Of a stretch of DNA of 64,000 bases, positions 1 to 8,391 are shown piece after piece. Where the stretch lies: the NCBI RefSeq assembly GCF_003932715.1, contig NZ_CP020700.1, positions 7,400,501 through 7,464,500 of the forward strand, read 5' to 3'. A model generated the notes under the pieces. That model did no database searches, was not told where the DNA came from, and worked only from the letters and a program-made list of their open reading frames with translations. A program made the translations under genes and the position numbers. This DNA comes from Streptomyces tsukubensis (GTDB taxonomy: Bacteria; Actinomycetota; Actinomycetes; Streptomycetales; Streptomycetaceae). The first letter of the stretch is position 1, and the number at the start of each line of letters is the position of its first letter.

Positions 1-1166
1 GCGTCCCCGCGTCGCACCGCCGCGTGCCCGGCGTCCTGCAGCAGCCGCGCCACCTCCTCGTCCGGCGCGATCGCGGCTTCGGCCAGATGCCAGGCCCGCC
101 GCTCGGGCCGGTCCGCCACAACAGAGGCCAGCGCCTGATGGGCGGCGTGGCGTTCGGGCAGGGTGGCGGCCTCGACGGCCGCGGAGCGGATCAGCGGGTG
201 CAGGAACGTCAGGCGTCGCGTCGCGGAGTCGATCCGAACGAGACGGGCGTGCTCGACGGCGGTCAGCGCGGACGCGTCCTTCCCGGCGGCGGCATGCAGG
301 ACTCCGAGATCGCCGGTGCCGTCCAGGGCGGCGAGCAGCAGCACGCGGCGCCCGGCCTCCGAGAGGGCGCCGACGCGTCCGGCGAACAAGTGTCGCAGCC
401 GCTCGCCCAGCGGCAGCAGCTCCGGCAGCTCCTCCCTCGCGGCCCGCTGCGCTCCCGTCAGCTCCGCCGACAGCTCCAGCAGGGCCAGCGGGTTACCGCG
501 GGACTCGGCGACCACGCGCGCCCTGACCCTGGCCGCCATGGCCGGGTCACGGGCGGAGAGCAGCAGGTGCGCCGAGTCGTCGTCCAGCGGCCCCAGTTCG
601 TACTCCTCAAGACCGCCGTGGTCGAAGACGCTCGCCAGGCCGGTCCGCGAGGTGGCGAGGAAGGCGATCCGGCTGCCGTGGAGGCGGCGGGAGAGGACCC
701 CGAGGACCACGGCGCTGGCCCGGTCCAGCCAGGGCAGGTCGTCGACGATCAGGAGGAGCGGCGCTGCGGCCGCGGCCTGCCGCAGCAGGGCCAGGGTGGC
801 GTTGACCAGCAGCAGCCGGTCCGGGGCGGGGCCGGTGGCGAAGCCGAGGGCGACCGAGAGGGCTTCGCGGTACGCGGACGGCAGCCGCTCGGCTTCGTCC
901 AGCACGGGTGTGAGGAGCTGGTGCAGTCCGGCGAACGGGATGTCCGCCTCGAACTCGACGCCGTCGGCGCGCAGCACCCGCGTACCGGCCTGGGCCACCG
1001 CGTCGGCCACGGCGTCGAGCAGCGTCGTCTTGCCGACACCGGCCTCCCCGACCACGTGCAGCCCCCTGCTGCGGCCGGATTCGGTCCCGAAGAACTCGCA
1101 CACCCACCGCACGTCCTGGATCCGGCCGACGATCTGCGATCCCCGGCTCCTTGCCCCGCTGTTCAT
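1..1166 (-). CDS. LuxR-family AAA ATPase transcriptional regulator (N-terminal part, runs off window)
   Basis: The reading frame runs leftwards from an ATG at 1166, which is preceded by an AGGAG box, and is open to base 1, so only about 388 N-terminal residues are present. A Walker A motif GEAGVGKTT lies near residues 40-48 and a Walker B-like LLLIVDDLPWLD lies near residue 145. The following alpha-helical AAA region (LSEAGRRVLLLAALDG, LHPLIRSAAVEA) is typical of large LAL/MalT-like regulators that end in a LuxR helix-turn-helix. That C-terminal DNA-binding part is outside the window, so the LuxR assignment rests on the ATPase architecture. The gene is divergent from the hydrolase-fold gene at 1447. 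Confidence 0.85.
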   Translation of the reverse strand, partial: MNSGARSRGSQIVGRIQDVRWVCEFFGTESGRSRGLHVVGEAGVGKTTLLDAVADAVAQAGTRVLRADGVEFEADIPFAGLHQLLTPVLDEAERLPSAYREALSVALGFATGPAPDRLLLVNATLALLRQAAAAAPLLLIVDDLPWLDRASAVVLGVLSRRLHGSRIAFLATSRTGLASVFDHGGLEEYELGPLDDDSAHLLLSARDPAMAARVRARVVAESRGNPLALLELSAELTGAQRAAREELPELLPLGERLRHLFAGRVGALSEAGRRVLLLAALDGTGDLGVLHAAAGKDASALTAVEHARLVRIDSATRRLTFLHPLIRSAAVEAATLPERHAAHQALASVVADRPERRAWHLAEAAIAPDEEVARLLQDAGHAAVRRGD

Positions 1167-1446
1167 CACTCCTGCATCACTCCAGCCTCCTCCGGGCCCG
1201 GCCGTGCCCGCCGCCGGTTCCCGCCCGGGTGCGGTGGGCCGCGGCTGCATGGGCCAGGGTGCCCGGCCGTACTCCGGCATCGCACCCGTAGGTGTCCCTG
1301 GCCGCACCCCCGGGTCCGCCCGGCGGATCCTGGTCGATCACAGTCGGATGACCGATGTCACCGCCGCCGGGCACCGGACAGGCTGGACGCGTGGCGGGCG
1401 CCCCCGCCCGTTCCCGTACGACCGGACCTCCGCCGGAGGGATCGCC

Positions 1447-2280
1447 ATGCCCTACATCACGATCAGCCACGCGACCAGCGCCGTGGTCGACCTCTACTAC
1501 GAGAACCAGGGGACCGGACAGCCCGCGGTCCTGATCCACGGGTACCCGCTCGACGGCCGCAGCTGGGACCGGCAGGTCCCGGCGCTACTGGCGGCCGGCT
1601 ACCGGGTGATCACCTACGACCGCCGGGGATTCGGACGCTCCTCGCACCCGGTGGACGGCTACGACTACGACACCTTCGCGGCCGACCTGGACGCGGTCCT
1701 GGTCCACCTGGAACTGACCCAAGCCGTCCTGGTCGGCCATGCGACGGGCACCGGCGAGATAGCGCGCTACCTGGCCACCCACGGCTCGGCGCGGGTGGCC
1801 AGGGCGGTCTTCGTGGCGTCGCTGCCCCCGTTCCTCCTGCGGACCGACCGGACACCCCACGGCTTCGAGCTGTCGTACTTCGACGCACTGATCGCCAGGG
1901 CCCGCCAGGACCGGCACGCGTATCTCGCGGAGCTGTGCCACCTCCTGCTCGAAGGCGACGAGCACGTCGCCGAGCCGCCCGGCCCCGGGACCCGGGCCAG
2001 GCTCCGGGAGATGGCCGCCGCCGCGTCTCCGCGAGCCTGCGCGGCGGTCATCCCGACCTGGATCACCGACTTCCGCGCCGACATCGCCGCGATCGACGTG
2101 CCGGTGCTGATCGTCCACGGCACCCGCGACCGGTTCATGCCGATCGACGCGACCGCCAGACAGCTGCGCGCACTCCTGCCGCGGGCGTCCTACACGGAAA
2201 TCGCGGGCGCGCCACACGGGCTGCTGTGGACGCATGCCGAGGAGGTCAACCGGATCGTGCTGGCCTTCCTGGCACGCTGA
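1447..2280 (+). CDS. alpha/beta-hydrolase fold protein, non-heme chloroperoxidase-like, nucleophile missing
   Basis: This 277-residue protein starts at an ATG preceded by GGAGGG at 1434-1439. It has the oxyanion-hole HGYPLDG (31-37), the YDRRGFGRSS strand-loop typical of non-heme haloperoxidases, an acid HGTRDRFMP and a late GAPHG histidine. Non-heme chloroperoxidases are serine-triad hydrolases and perhydrolases of small esters. Here the nucleophile elbow that is normally GFSMG reads GHATG, so the catalytic Ser is Ala at residue 99. The rest of the fold is intact, so I call it a probable pseudoenzyme or ligand-binding relative rather than an active haloperoxidase. It is divergent from the LuxR/AAA regulator. 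Confidence 0.85.
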   Translation: MPYITISHATSAVVDLYYENQGTGQPAVLIHGYPLDGRSWDRQVPALLAAGYRVITYDRRGFGRSSHPVDGYDYDTFAADLDAVLVHLELTQAVLVGHATGTGEIARYLATHGSARVARAVFVASLPPFLLRTDRTPHGFELSYFDALIARARQDRHAYLAELCHLLLEGDEHVAEPPGPGTRARLREMAAAASPRACAAVIPTWITDFRADIAAIDVPVLIVHGTRDRFMPIDATARQLRALLPRASYTEIAGAPHGLLWTHAEEVNRIVLAFLAR

Positions 2281-2573
2281 ACCGACGCGAGCCGGGGACG
2301 CGGACGGCACGGTGGCGCTTCGGTCCATGGCGCGGGTGCTTCTGTCTCGGGGGGTCTGGGGGGTCCGGGGGGAACGCATCCAGTCGGGGCCGACCTCGGC
2401 GAGCCGGTGGGGGCGGCTGTCCGGACGGGGCGGGAGTCGGCGCAGGAGGCGGCCGCGCAGCCGGAGGGCTGCTGTCGCGAGCCGCCGGTCGCGCGGGGTG
2501 GGGCGGGGAGCATGTCGGCGGCGATGTCCACGGATGCCGCGGCCAGCCGACGGCTGCTCCCGGTGGCGGCGAA

Positions 2574-2807
2574 GTGTTTCTCCTCGTGATCGGCCACGTG
2601 CTCGACTTCCTCGCCCCTCTTGGTCCCCACGACGGCCTCCGGTACTGGGCCGTGGTCGCCGCAGCGAAATGGCCCGGCCCTCTGGTTGAGGCCTTTCTCC
2701 GGGAGTGCGCAGCCAGCCCCCGCGCCGACGTGGCCCGTGCGGCGGCCTCGTCCCTGCAGGGCAGACAACAGGCCCTCTCCCTGGCTCCGGGGCCCGTACG
2801 AAAGTGA
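2574..2807 (+). pseudogene. C-terminal coding remnant, helical-repeat-like
   Basis: The frame ending at 2807 carries protein-like sequence (RYWAVVAAAKW, LVEAFLRECAASP, VARAAASSL) that resembles the last helices of a HEAT-like repeat protein. Upstream in the same frame the translation turns into low-complexity Gly/Arg sequence, so no full gene is present. GTG codons at 2574 or 2586 could start a short peptide, but no clear ribosome site is seen. A decayed fragment is the simplest reading. The stretch from 2281 to 2573 shows nothing recognisable. Confidence 0.35.
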
Positions 2808-2888
2808 ACTCGGCTGTCCGGGCGTGCGGGTCGGCCGGTGGTGATATCCGCTGGACAGTGCGGCCGGGCCGACGACAGGATCTCTTCC

Positions 2889-3836
2889 ATGTCGAGTCAC
2901 CCCGGTTCCCGTGCCGAACACGCCCTCGCCCTTGCCGTCGAGGCCGGTCGAGAGCTCGGCCTGCGTGCCGACCGGCCTCGCGTTCTCCACGACGTTTTCA
3001 GTGTTCTGGTGCACCTCGCACCGGAGCCCGTCGTGGTGCGCGTTCCTGCGCTCGCCGTGGGTACGGCGGCCGAACTCAGGGAGAGACAGCAGCGGGAGCT
3101 CGCCGTCACGGGCTGGCTGGCCGACACCGGGTTTCCTGTCGTCGGCCCCAGTCCCCTTGTGCCCCGTGAACCGGTCGGGGCCGGCGGAACGAGTCTGACG
3201 TTCTGGGAGTACGTCACCGAGATCGAGCCGCTCCGCGACCTTCTGCAGGGTGACCCCGGGACGCTGACGGACCGTTTCACCGAGCAGACCGGCTGGACGG
3301 CCGAGTTGCACGCCGCCCTCGCCCACTACCCCGGCGAGCTGCCCGTCCTATCTCCCCTGGTCCCGGCCATCGGCCTCGCCCTCGCCGAGCTCCGGAGCGA
3401 ACCGCAGGCGCTCACCCCCGCCGACCTCGACCGTGCCGACCGCGAATACACCGTCCTCGAAGCGCTCGTCGCCGAGTTCCCGGCCCGGTTCCCGCAGGCC
3501 CGGCTCCAGTCGTTGCACGGTGACTCACCCGCATATAACCTGCTGCGCACCGCGGACGGCCACCGCTTTGCGGATTTCGAGGACGTCACGGTCGGCCCTG
3601 TCGAGTGGGACCTGACCTTCACCGGACCGCGCGCTATCGAGGTGTACGAGCGGGCGAGCGGAACTCGCGTCGACCGAACACTTCTGGACCTCATGGAAGG
3701 GGCCCGTCTGCTCCAGGGACTGTCGGCCCTGACGGTCGTCCCCAAGGTGCCCGAGCTGGGCCCGATGCTGGCCCCCTTGATCGACCAGTGGCGGGCCCGC
3801 AAGCCGCTGGAGCTCCACCACAGAAAGTCTTCCTGA
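2889..3836 (+). CDS. aminoglycoside phosphotransferase (APH/choline kinase) family protein
   Basis: The 315-residue protein has the APH-fold catalytic loop LHGDSPAYNLL followed by the metal-binding FADFEDV, equivalent to the HGDxxxxN and D-x-D motifs of small-molecule kinases. The N-lobe contains a plausible ATP-binding beta strand pair (VVVRVPALAVG). Family members phosphorylate aminoglycosides, choline, homoserine or other small hydroxylated substrates, and the substrate cannot be read from sequence. An in-frame GTG at 2838 exists, but ATG 2889 with GGA at 2878-2880 gives the natural N terminus. It stands alone, with no resistance-gene neighbours. Confidence 0.85.
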   Translation: MSSHPGSRAEHALALAVEAGRELGLRADRPRVLHDVFSVLVHLAPEPVVVRVPALAVGTAAELRERQQRELAVTGWLADTGFPVVGPSPLVPREPVGAGGTSLTFWEYVTEIEPLRDLLQGDPGTLTDRFTEQTGWTAELHAALAHYPGELPVLSPLVPAIGLALAELRSEPQALTPADLDRADREYTVLEALVAEFPARFPQARLQSLHGDSPAYNLLRTADGHRFADFEDVTVGPVEWDLTFTGPRAIEVYERASGTRVDRTLLDLMEGARLLQGLSALTVVPKVPELGPMLAPLIDQWRARKPLELHHRKSS

Positions 3837-3966
3837 CGGGCACTGACGGACGCACTCGTCGCGAGGACGGGCGGGCTCAGCGGCTGGTCCCAGGCGCGGC
3901 GCAGCAGCAGACCGGTAGCGGCAGGTTGCCGGAGCACGGCCAGTCGGCGGGGCGCAGGCGAGCGGC

Positions 3967-4095
3967 GTGAGACGGGGCCCGGGGGGCAGGTACTACAACA
4001 TCGGAGACTCCGCCGAGATCACCAACACGTCAGACAACTCCATGAGCAAATCGGATACTGAAGTCGAATGCGTGATGTCGGTCAGCTATGTGTGA
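3967..4095 (+). other. short coding-like ORF (42 aa), possible gene relic
   Basis: A GTG at 3967 opens a 42-codon frame with unusually polar, non-random sequence (YYNIGDSAEITNTSDNSMSK). About 30 bases past its TGA another frame reads HDYTHYVDLNVWFRTTSDG, also protein-like, before the convergent gene at 4174. The two segments together look like a frameshifted end of a beta-rich protein. There is no good ribosome site. I do not recognise the family, and 3837-3966 has no gene. Confidence 0.25.
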
Positions 4096-4173
4096 TCAGG
4101 GGGTGTCCTGGTCCCAGCTGCCACTCGGTCCATGACTACACCCACTACGTAGACCTCAACGTCTGGTTCCGCA

Positions 4174-4893
4174 CTACCTCTGACGGGTCAGCATCCTCGG
4201 TCGTAGATCGCCCACAGCCACGGTTCCCTGACGGCGGGCATCCGCGCGAGGCGTGCACCGGAACGCCTCCCTGGACGGCTGGAACGGGTACCACGAGTGC
4301 GACGGCAGCGGGTCGTCCCGCTCCATACCTGTCGGGAGCCCGCCGACCACCGGCAGCCGGGTCCGGTGTGGCGGGAAGGCGAGCTCGGCCCAGAGCGCGG
4401 CATCCATAGGTACCGGCACCGCCCCGGCATGCGGCTGCCACATGTCTCCGGTCTGCGGATGGACCGGCATCAGCACCAAGTCAGTGGCCGGCTCGCCGAA
4501 CCCCGGTCCCGCCAGGTCCAGCCGCTTCGCACCTTCCCCGGTGGGCAGCAGCGCGCCGAGTGCCCGGCCGAGGAGCTCCGCGACCGGCCCGGGCACCACC
4601 TCGACCGGAGCGTCTCCGGCGGCCACCACCACCTGGGCGAGAGCCACGCCCGCCGGGATGTCCCGGTACTCGCTCAGCCGGTGCCACAGCGCGCCGGTCG
4701 CCAGCAGCTCCGCCCAGTCCATGACCGGCCGCTCCGGCGGGCCGGGCAGCCGCACTACCGCCTGCGGGACGAGCCGGACGACCTGCCAGCACCCGCAGTC
4801 GTCCATTCTCGTTCCGACCGGAAGATCACAGCCCAGGCAGGCAAGTTCGGCCCTTCCCTCCTCCTGGAGGAACAGCCCAGGGTAGGAGGACAA
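4174..4893 (-). CDS. conserved-looking hypothetical protein, apparently truncated at its 5' end
   Basis: The frame encodes about 239 residues with a Cys-containing N-terminal segment (ELACLGCDLPVG, DDCGCWQVV) that could bind metal, then an acidic, Pro-rich body with no motif I recognise. The only start in frame near the beginning is TTG at 4893, which has no ribosome site. The frame stays open and protein-like (PLAECV) up to about 4917, exactly where the IS630 transposase relic begins on the other strand. I infer that the original start was lost when the insertion sequence arrived, so this may be a non-expressed remnant. Confidence 0.6.
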   Translation of the reverse strand: MSSYPGLFLQEEGRAELACLGCDLPVGTRMDDCGCWQVVRLVPQAVVRLPGPPERPVMDWAELLATGALWHRLSEYRDIPAGVALAQVVVAAGDAPVEVVPGPVAELLGRALGALLPTGEGAKRLDLAGPGFGEPATDLVLMPVHPQTGDMWQPHAGAVPVPMDAALWAELAFPPHRTRLPVVGGLPTGMERDDPLPSHSWYPFQPSREAFRCTPRADARRQGTVAVGDLRPRMLTRQR

Positions 4894-4913
4894 GACGCAT
4901 TCGGCCAGCGGGG

Positions 4914-5180
4914 GTGCTCAGAAGCCCGCCGGAGTGGGCGGTGGTCCTCTGCGGCGACGAGAAGGACCAGACCGCTCGCAGCCGATGCTGCCGGGGGCGC
5001 CCGAACGGCGCACGCACAACTGCCTGCGGCACGGCATCACCATCACGTTCGCAGTGTTCAACGACGCCGACGGAACGGTGATCAGCGAACTCTGCCACCA
5101 GCACGGGGCCGGTGGAGTTCGAGAGAACCCTGACTGCGATGGACAAGGCCGTGATCGCTGCCGGTTCGCCGGACGAGCCC
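4914..5180 (+). mobile_element. degenerate IS630-family transposase relic
   Basis: Three consecutive + frames together spell pieces of an IS630-type DDE transposase. The first (from 4917) reads PPEWAVVLCGDEK, matching the first catalytic Asp block. The second (about 4970-5105) reads LPGAPERRTHNC, RHGITITFAVFNDADG and TVISELCHQH. The third (5115-5180) reads EFERTLTAMDKAV. Two frame changes and loss of the second Asp and the Glu block mean it is inactive. No intact terminal repeats or TA duplication could be delimited. It abuts the 5' end of the gene at 4174-4893. Confidence 0.75.
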
Positions 5181-5630
5181 GGCCGGCTCCTGCGCGGAAA
5201 CACGAACGTGCCGCTCCCCGTTCTCCGTCTTCACCACGATCTCGAGCATGCGCAGACTCTGACGCACCCCCTGACAGCAGATGTCCCGGGACCCGCGGCG
5301 CAGCTCCATGCGACACCCGGGCAGCCCGGGTCCCCCGCAGAGGTCTGATCTCCTATCTCGGGCGGCCCGGAGCCGTGAGGCATGTGAGGATCAAGGCCGG
5401 TGAGCCCACAGGCCTTACAAATATCCCAGGGATCGTGAAGCACGGCCGGGCGTCAAACGATTCGTCCGAAACGCTTGGAATGCCGGTGCGGAGAGTTTCG
5501 ACCGAAGCGCTTCCGCTCTGGCCAGTGCTGCTACCGACCAACCGGCCGGACGAGAGCCGCACCGCGCTCGGCGTCCCTGACATATTCGATGGCGTCGCGG
5601 GAACCGCAGTGCTTGAATGCCGCGGTGGTT
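5181..5630. other. gene-free stretch with coding-like relics
   Basis: No intact gene is supported here. On the minus strand two short segments look protein-like: one around 5215-5255 (LRMLEIVVKTENG) and one at 5531-5629 (AFKHCGSRDAIEYVRD, ending RPVGR stop). Neither has a start with a ribosome site or a family I can name. Given the flanking transposase relics I read this as decayed mobile or accessory DNA that also serves as the upstream region of the GNAT-DUF2716 gene. Confidence 0.35.
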
Positions 5631-6881
5631 ATGAACGTGGGGGAACTGCTGGCAGCGTACGATCGCAGGCTGCGTAGCCCCGATTCGGCGCATCCGCGAT
5701 TCGGCACCGTGGTCGAGCGGATCGGACCGGTGACTCTCACGCACTACGGCACCCACTGCATCGTCGATCACCCCGCCCTGGACGCCTCGATCTCGACCGC
5801 GCAGCTTGTTCTGCAAGTGCAGCAGTGCGCGGCTGCGCGTGTGGAACCTGTGGAGTGGCGCGTGTTCGCCCACGACACAGAAGCGTCACGGTTGACGGCC
5901 TCGCTGGAAGCGGCGGGTTTCACCGCAGGATGGGAGCGCAGTGTCCTGGTCGGCGAAGTGGCCGAGCTCGACTTCCCCCAGCCGCAGCCGGAGTGGGGAA
6001 TTGAATCGGTCCGGTGGGACGAGGCGCAGGCGCAGCAGGCGCTCGACCTCTCCGCCGGCTCCGGGCCGCACCGGGTCCCGCTGTCGGTTTGGCATGCGAT
6101 GGGCTCGATCCCGTACTGGGACGTCGATGTCCGCGTGCTGACTCACCGCGGAAGGGTTGCCGCGGCGTGCTGGCTGGAGCCCATTCGGGGCACCGGGTTC
6201 GCTGCTGTCGGGGGCATGACCGCTTCACGTGCCGAACTGCTCGCCAAGCTGCCGTTGTGGCGGTTCCAGCCGCCCGGGAAGGGGTTCCTGGTCGCCGAGG
6301 CCGACGGGCAGCTGCGCAGTGCCCTTGTGGGCGTTGGGTTTCGGGACGTCACGATGGTCCGGTCCCACCGCTGGACCCCGCCAGGCGAGCCCGCTGCGGC
6401 CCCGCCCGCGAGGCATTCTCTCCACGACGCCGAGTCCGGACGGATAGCGCGTCGCGGCGAGGCTCGCATCGGCTTTGACTACGCCAGCGGGAGCGGACGG
6501 TATACGGCGCCGGTCGACTCGCGCCGCTGGTTCTACGGCATGCTTGACCGCGGCGCTCCGGCGATCTCAGCCGCCGAAGGCGTCATCGAGCGCGGCCTGC
6601 GTGCCTGCGTCCGGCCCGGTGAATGGGTCTACAAGTGCCGTCCATATCTCAACGGCTGGAAGTTCGATCCGCACCGCGTTGGCGGCCCGGGGCAGCCGCC
6701 CTGGCCGGGCAGCGCTATCGCCGACGGCGAGTTCCAGTTCCTCGTCACCGCGGACGCCCGACTCGGCACGTTCGCCCACTACGCCGAACAAGCCCTCGTC
6801 GTCTTCGGAGACGATCTCATCGAGCGCGTCGCCAATGACTTGGACGAACTGCTCGGCGACGGAGTCTGGACCTTCGGTTGA
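5631..6881 (+). CDS. GNAT-like / DUF2716 fusion protein
   Basis: The 416-residue protein appears to be two domains. Residues about 1-265 resemble a degenerate GNAT acetyltransferase pair (LEAAGFTAGWERSVL, GMTASRAELLAKLPLW, LVGVGFRDVTMVRSHRW). Residues about 275-416 match the DUF2716 pattern (LNGWKFDPHRVGGPGQPPW, GEFQFLVTADARLGTFAHY). DUF2716 has no established function to my knowledge. ATG 5631 is chosen because the GNAT-like region begins there; an in-frame ATG at 5589 is possible, and neither has a strong ribosome site. Transposase relics lie on both sides (4.9-5.2 kb and 6.9-7.0 kb), suggesting acquisition by transfer. Confidence 0.75.
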   Translation: MNVGELLAAYDRRLRSPDSAHPRFGTVVERIGPVTLTHYGTHCIVDHPALDASISTAQLVLQVQQCAAARVEPVEWRVFAHDTEASRLTASLEAAGFTAGWERSVLVGEVAELDFPQPQPEWGIESVRWDEAQAQQALDLSAGSGPHRVPLSVWHAMGSIPYWDVDVRVLTHRGRVAAACWLEPIRGTGFAAVGGMTASRAELLAKLPLWRFQPPGKGFLVAEADGQLRSALVGVGFRDVTMVRSHRWTPPGEPAAAPPARHSLHDAESGRIARRGEARIGFDYASGSGRYTAPVDSRRWFYGMLDRGAPAISAAEGVIERGLRACVRPGEWVYKCRPYLNGWKFDPHRVGGPGQPPWPGSAIADGEFQFLVTADARLGTFAHYAEQALVVFGDDLIERVANDLDELLGDGVWTFG

Positions 6882-6905
6882 GCAATCGGAGGACGCCCCC
6901 GTCAC

Positions 6906-7028
6906 CGATTTCTCACGAATTTCCAGAAATGGAACATCCTGCGGGACTGCCGCCTCAAGGGCAGCGGCGTTCACCAGGCCATGCTCGGCATCGCCCAACT
7001 ACACAACCTGGCTCTCACCAGTCCGTGA
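6906..7028 (+). mobile_element. C-terminal relic of an IS4/IS5-type DDE transposase
   Basis: The + frame ending in TGA at 7026-7028 reads KWNILRDCRLKG, then GVHQAMLGIAQLHNLALTSP, which is the characteristic C terminus of actinobacterial IS5-like transposases. Upstream of about 6906 the frame loses similarity and merges into the end of the DUF2716 gene, so the bulk of the transposase is gone. No terminal repeats were delimited. Confidence 0.7.
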
Positions 7029-7047
7029 TCATCTCAGCAGAGTGCCG

Positions 7048-7416
7048 TCAGGTGCCGTGAGACGGCGGTTCGATGGCCAGGACCGGGAGACCGCGCTCCT
7101 GAGGCCACCCAGGTCGCCATCGACTGAGCCATTCGTCGAAGTCTTCCCGCAAGAAATGGCGATCGACCGGCTTCAGTCGACCCTGGGGCCTTTCATCGAC
7201 CCACCAGACCTCAAACTCAGTCTCGGTGCCCTCAGCCGGCCACCTAGCGGCATCCTCCGGCAGCAACAGCACGTCGACGAAGCCGCCGACGGCAAGCCCG
7301 ATGTCAACGAAGACGCCGATCGTGCCCGGCCTCGGTATCCGGACCACCCTTCCGAAAACACACTGCCCGAAGTGCAGTCGACGACGTATCTCCTCCCACT
7401 CCACCATGTTCATCAT
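7048..7416 (-). CDS. small S1-like (OB-fold) RNA-binding domain protein
   Basis: The 122-residue protein begins with a pattern typical of S1 domains: FGQCVFGRVVRIPRPGTIGVFVDIG followed by GFVDVLLLPEDA, i.e. G-x-V-x(7-8)-G-x-F-V-x-I and G-F-V-x motifs here spread over residues 16-55. S1 domains bind RNA or act as OB-fold interaction modules. The C-terminal half is Trp/Arg rich and unrecognised. Starts at 7416, 7413 or 7407 are all possible; a GGGAGGG run lies about 10 bases before 7416. A short coding-like frame (7444-7584) lies just upstream on the same strand. Confidence 0.65.
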   Translation of the reverse strand: MMNMVEWEEIRRRLHFGQCVFGRVVRIPRPGTIGVFVDIGLAVGGFVDVLLLPEDAARWPAEGTETEFEVWWVDERPQGRLKPVDRHFLREDFDEWLSRWRPGWPQERGLPVLAIEPPSHGT

Positions 7417-7443
7417 CAGGACACCCTCCCGGACGCCGACCTC

Positions 7444-7584
7444 TTACGGGACAACCTTCAGCAATCCGTACGAGGTGCAGCTGGAGTCTTGACCGTCGAA
7501 CCGCTGGAACACGGTGCCCAGGTGGTCCAGCAGAGGCCACAGCGCCGGGACGTGAGTAACGTCCTCGAACGGGTGCGTCGTCAT
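7444..7584 (-). CDS. small hypothetical protein (46 aa)
   Basis: An ATG at 7584 opens a 46-codon frame (MTTHPFEDVTHVPALWPLLD at the start, ending YGLLKVVP) with normal actinomycete codon choice and balanced composition. It ends 28 bases before the start of the S1-like gene, so the two could be co-transcribed. No clear ribosome site precedes the ATG, and I recognise no family. It may equally be the 5' end of a longer gene that has acquired a stop. Confidence 0.4.
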   Translation of the reverse strand: MTTHPFEDVTHVPALWPLLDHLGTVFQRFDGQDSSCTSYGLLKVVP

Positions 7585-7657
7585 TTTCGGAATGCTGTCA
7601 TTTTGCGTGCAGGTCCGCAGCGATTTTGGTTGATGCGGGCCTGGCTGGCGACCGGCG

Positions 7658-7915
7658 CTAATGGATCTTTTGCTGCTCCAGCCACTTGAAGACCTCGGTC
7701 TTCTTGTAGAGGACCTTCGCGTTCCTTCCTCTGCCGAGCTTGTAACCCTTCAGGCCGAGCTTGGAGGCCTCCTTGTACACCCAACTCGTGGACATATTCA
7801 GCAGGGTTGCCACCTCGGACGTGTCCATGAGCACGGGTTCGACGGCGCGCCTCCCGTGAGGTACCTCTGCTGTGGTGCTTGTACTGCCGAGAGGCGTCTG
7901 CGGATTTATGGGCAA
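7658..7915 (-). CDS. excisionase/AlpA-type helix-turn-helix protein
   Basis: The 85-residue protein carries the winged-helix MerR/excisionase pattern MDTSEVATLLNMSTSWVYKE followed by a basic wing (GYKLGRGRNAKVLYKK) and the terminal W-L-x-x-Q helix, the architecture of Xis proteins from integrative elements. The start is TTG at 7915 with an AAGGAG ribosome site four bases upstream; an internal ATG (before DTSEV) is the alternative. In actinomycete integrative elements such a gene normally precedes the integrase gene. None follows here, so this looks like an orphan left from a decayed element. Confidence 0.75.
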   Translation of the reverse strand: MPINPQTPLGSTSTTAEVPHGRRAVEPVLMDTSEVATLLNMSTSWVYKEASKLGLKGYKLGRGRNAKVLYKKTEVFKWLEQQKIH

Positions 7916-8391
7916 GGATCTCCTTCGGTTTTGCGGCTTCGCCGACCCGGAATGGAGCAGCCTGCAGCCCGCAGGCGGCGGAAGAGGCGGGTGTTACCCA
8001 GCGGGCGCCCTGTCGTCATGCGGGCTCCGGAAATGGTCACGAGAATCCCCGGTTTGGCTAACCGGGGACTTGCCGTTATGTTGCTCCGCCCTTCGGGTCC
8101 AGTGATTGTCGTGGCGATCCGAGGGCAGCGTCATCGGGGGGTGGGGGGACCGCGTCCCAGAGCTGAGGCCGCCGCCAGTAGCCCCGGCGCGTGCAGGCCG
8201 GCGACCTGCTTGCGTGGCTCCGGTCACAGTGACGGTGGTCCTGGACGGCTGCCGAGGGGCGTTGCGTAGGCTGGCGTCGTCGTCCTGCCGAGGGAGTGGG
8301 TGAGGCTGCTCGGCCCCTCTGAAGTCAGCTGACGGTGAGTCAGGAAAGTCGGCAATTGGTCAGCATCAGTCCTCAAGAAACATGGGGAAAG
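7916..8391. other. intergenic region with a stem-loop, no gene supported
   Basis: About 475 bases lie between the excisionase gene and the panD promoter. The short frames here have no ribosome sites or family signals. The one clear structure is a perfect 8-bp stem-loop at 8047-8067 (CCCCGGTT / AACCGGGG, five-base loop). It could be a terminator or part of an attachment region of the lost integrative element; nothing distinguishes these. Confidence 0.4.

Noticed and set aside
24..2807. A 927-codon + strand open frame across the left edge
   Set aside because: It is the complement-phase shadow of the LuxR/AAA gene and reads through the hydrolase gene in the wrong frame; the translation is Arg/Gly/Gln low-complexity except for the short 3' remnant annotated separately.
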